A DNA stretch of 64,000 bases, from the NCBI GenBank assembly GCA_004195045.1, contig SGBC01000001.1:1-64000 (forward strand). The letters run 5' to 3'. Position numbers and translations under genes: made by a program. The notes beneath the pieces are model-generated. The model was not told the DNA's origin. It saw only the letters and a program-made list of their open reading frames with translations, and made no database searches. Of the stretch, positions 62,856 through 64,000 are shown one piece after another (position 1 is the first letter of the stretch; every line of letters begins with the position of its first letter). Source of the DNA: Candidatus Acididesulfobacter guangdongensis. Its GTDB lineage: Bacteria; SZUA-79; Acidulodesulfobacterales; Acidulodesulfobacteraceae.

Positions 62856-64000
62856 ATGGACTGGTTTGAAGACCCGGAACCGGAAGCAGAGTCCACGCCG
62901 GATATAAGCAGAGCCAGATCGTTAGGACTGGTCGATTCGGCTAATGCATCCTCGTAAGTAATAAGATTGTTTTTATAAAAACCGTATAATGACTGGTCAA
63001 ATGTCTGCATACCATATTGCGTATTTCCTGCTTTTATATAATCCCTGATACCTGAAGTCTTGTCTTCATTCAGTATGCAATCCTTTATCGTTTCAGTGCC
63101 TATTAATATCTCTGCGGCGGGAAGTCTGCCTTGCTTATCTGCTTTTTGGATAAGGCGCTGGGATATGACAGCCGTAATAACACTGCTTAATTGTATTCTT
63201 ATCTGCTTTTGCTGGTAAGGAGGAAAAACGGCTATAATTCTATTAATAGTTTCCTGAGCATCTAACGTATGTAATGTGCTCATAACGAGATGTCCTGTTT
63301 CGGCAGCGGTAATTGCGGTTTCTATAGTTTCAAGATCCCGCATTTCTCCTACAAGAACAACATCCGGATCCTGTCTTAACGCTTCCCTGAGTCCATGAGA
63401 AAATGAATACACGTCCATACCTATTTCACGCTGGTTTACTATGGATTTAATATCTTTGTGAAGATATTCTATCGGGTCTTCTATGGTGATTATATGAACC
63501 GACTTATTAGCATTAATATAATTTATCATTGAAGCAAGCGTCGTGGATTTTCCGCTTCCGGTGATACCTGTTACTAAAATTAGACCTCTTTCTTTTAACG
63601 CAACCGATTTGACAATAGGAGGCAAACTCAGCGTATCAATGGAAGGTACGCTGAACGGTATATATCTCATGGCTATACTTAAACTGTTTCTCTGAGAAAA
63701 AATATTTACCCTGAATCTGCCGACATCGGCAAGACTATATGCAAGGTCAACGTCTTTATTTTCTTGAAAAACTTTCATCTGATACTTATCTATCATACTG
63801 AAAGCAATCTTATCTATAATTTCCTTTGAAAGCACCCCGAAATCCGGTTGAACAACCAATTCTCCGTTAATTCTGAAAATAGGAGCGGAATTAACTTTCA
63901 AATGAACATCGGAAGCTTTTTTATTCACTGAAAATGTCAGAATTTTCTCAATAAATGTAAGAGATTGTTTCTGCTGTTCTAAAGCAATATTGCGCTGAGC
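62840..64000 (-). CDS. pilT: PilT twitching-motility ATPase (N-terminus beyond window)
   Basis: Over 386 residues visible; the frame is open to the window edge, so the ATG is outside. Walker A GITGSGKSTT, Asp box (EDPIEYLHKD), Walker B DPDVVLVGEMRD and His box AETGHLVMSTLHT are all present. It powers retraction of type IV pili. A GTG at 63928 could start a shorter version but would drop conserved sequence. Confidence 0.95.
   Translation of the reverse strand, partial: AQRNIALEQQKQSLTFIEKILTFSVNKKASDVHLKVNSAPIFRINGELVVQPDFGVLSKEIIDKIAFSMIDKYQMKVFQENKDVDLAYSLADVGRFRVNIFSQRNSLSIAMRYIPFSVPSIDTLSLPPIVKSVALKERGLILVTGITGSGKSTTLASMINYINANKSVHIITIEDPIEYLHKDIKSIVNQREIGMDVYSFSHGLREALRQDPDVVLVGEMRDLETIETAITAAETGHLVMSTLHTLDAQETINRIIAVFPPYQQKQIRIQLSSVITAVISQRLIQKADKQGRLPAAEILIGTETIKDCILNEDKTSGIRDYIKAGNTQYGMQTFDQSLYGFYKNNLITYEDALAESTSPNDLALLISGVDSASGSGSSNQSIWETK

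Overview
The window is AT-rich throughout and comes from a Gram-negative bacterium: it encodes BamD, a LolB-like lipoprotein, an outer-membrane cytochrome-porin and a PilT motor ATPase. The gene orders pilT-recX-alaS, infC-rpmI-rplT, ihfA-merR and surE-pcm-rpoS point to a deltaproteobacterial-type (Desulfobacterota-like) lineage. With the c-type cytochrome-porin and sulfur-carrier genes, an acid-mine or sediment clade such as Acidulodesulfobacterales is possible, but that placement is inference.

Layout. (1) 1-4.8 kb is the right end of one mobile element: partial parB, parA, a DsbA-like oxidoreductase, a MazF-type toxin-antitoxin pair and a tyrosine integrase. (2) 4,790-36,087 is a second, complete integrative element of about 31.3 kb. 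It is bounded by a 47-bp perfect direct repeat that is the 3' half of a tRNA-Val(GAC) gene, with a nearly identical 22-bp double TGCAACG site just inside each end. Neither copy is a whole tRNA gene, so two elements seem to lie in tandem and the intact tRNA should be left of the window. (3) 36.1-37.4 kb holds decayed toxin-antitoxin genes. (4) 37.5-64 kb is chromosome, nearly all on the minus strand.

The 31-kb element. Int and Xis are at its left end. A minus-strand conjugation operon follows, in transcriptional order: Cro-like regulator, VirB2, VirB8, VirB9, VirB7-like lipoprotein, VirB10, DUF192, two small proteins, a VirB3-VirB4 fusion, a YdjM-like membrane protein, VirB5, VirB6, VirB1 and a MoxR ATPase. 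A second block has a soluble TraD/VirD4-like ATPase, a separate two-TM protein, a Replic_Relax-like protein, an EexN-like exclusion lipoprotein and a TM2 protein. Then come an RHH protein, ParB, ParA and a RepA-like initiator. I see neither a canonical relaxase nor VirB11. The same 63-bp promoter-operator lies before the conjugation operon and before rep, next to a divergent XRE repressor, which suggests one switch controls transfer and replication. Palindromic, multi-hairpin segments sit at the operon boundaries. The right 10 kb is cargo with a defence flavour: two HEPN-type proteins, a single-chain GmrSD-like enzyme, a type II restriction-modification set with controller, an HNH nuclease and a 33-residue hydrophobic peptide with a near-perfect Shine-Dalgarno.

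Chromosome. Genes include an esterase, RhlE helicase, a monoheme cytochrome fused to a beta-barrel (Cyc2-like architecture), TusA, IscU, an IscS homolog with Arg in place of the PLP-binding Lys, cytochrome c, Apt, two glycosyltransferases, an APH-kinase fusion, RpoS, Pcm, SurE, MerR, IHF-alpha, L20, L35, IF3 (apparent AUU start), BamD, a LolB-like protein, a degenerate glutaredoxin, AlaS, RecX and PilT. The most notable points are the apparently relaxase-free conjugative element with its duplicated switch, and the lysine-less cysteine desulfurase beside intact IscU and TusA.
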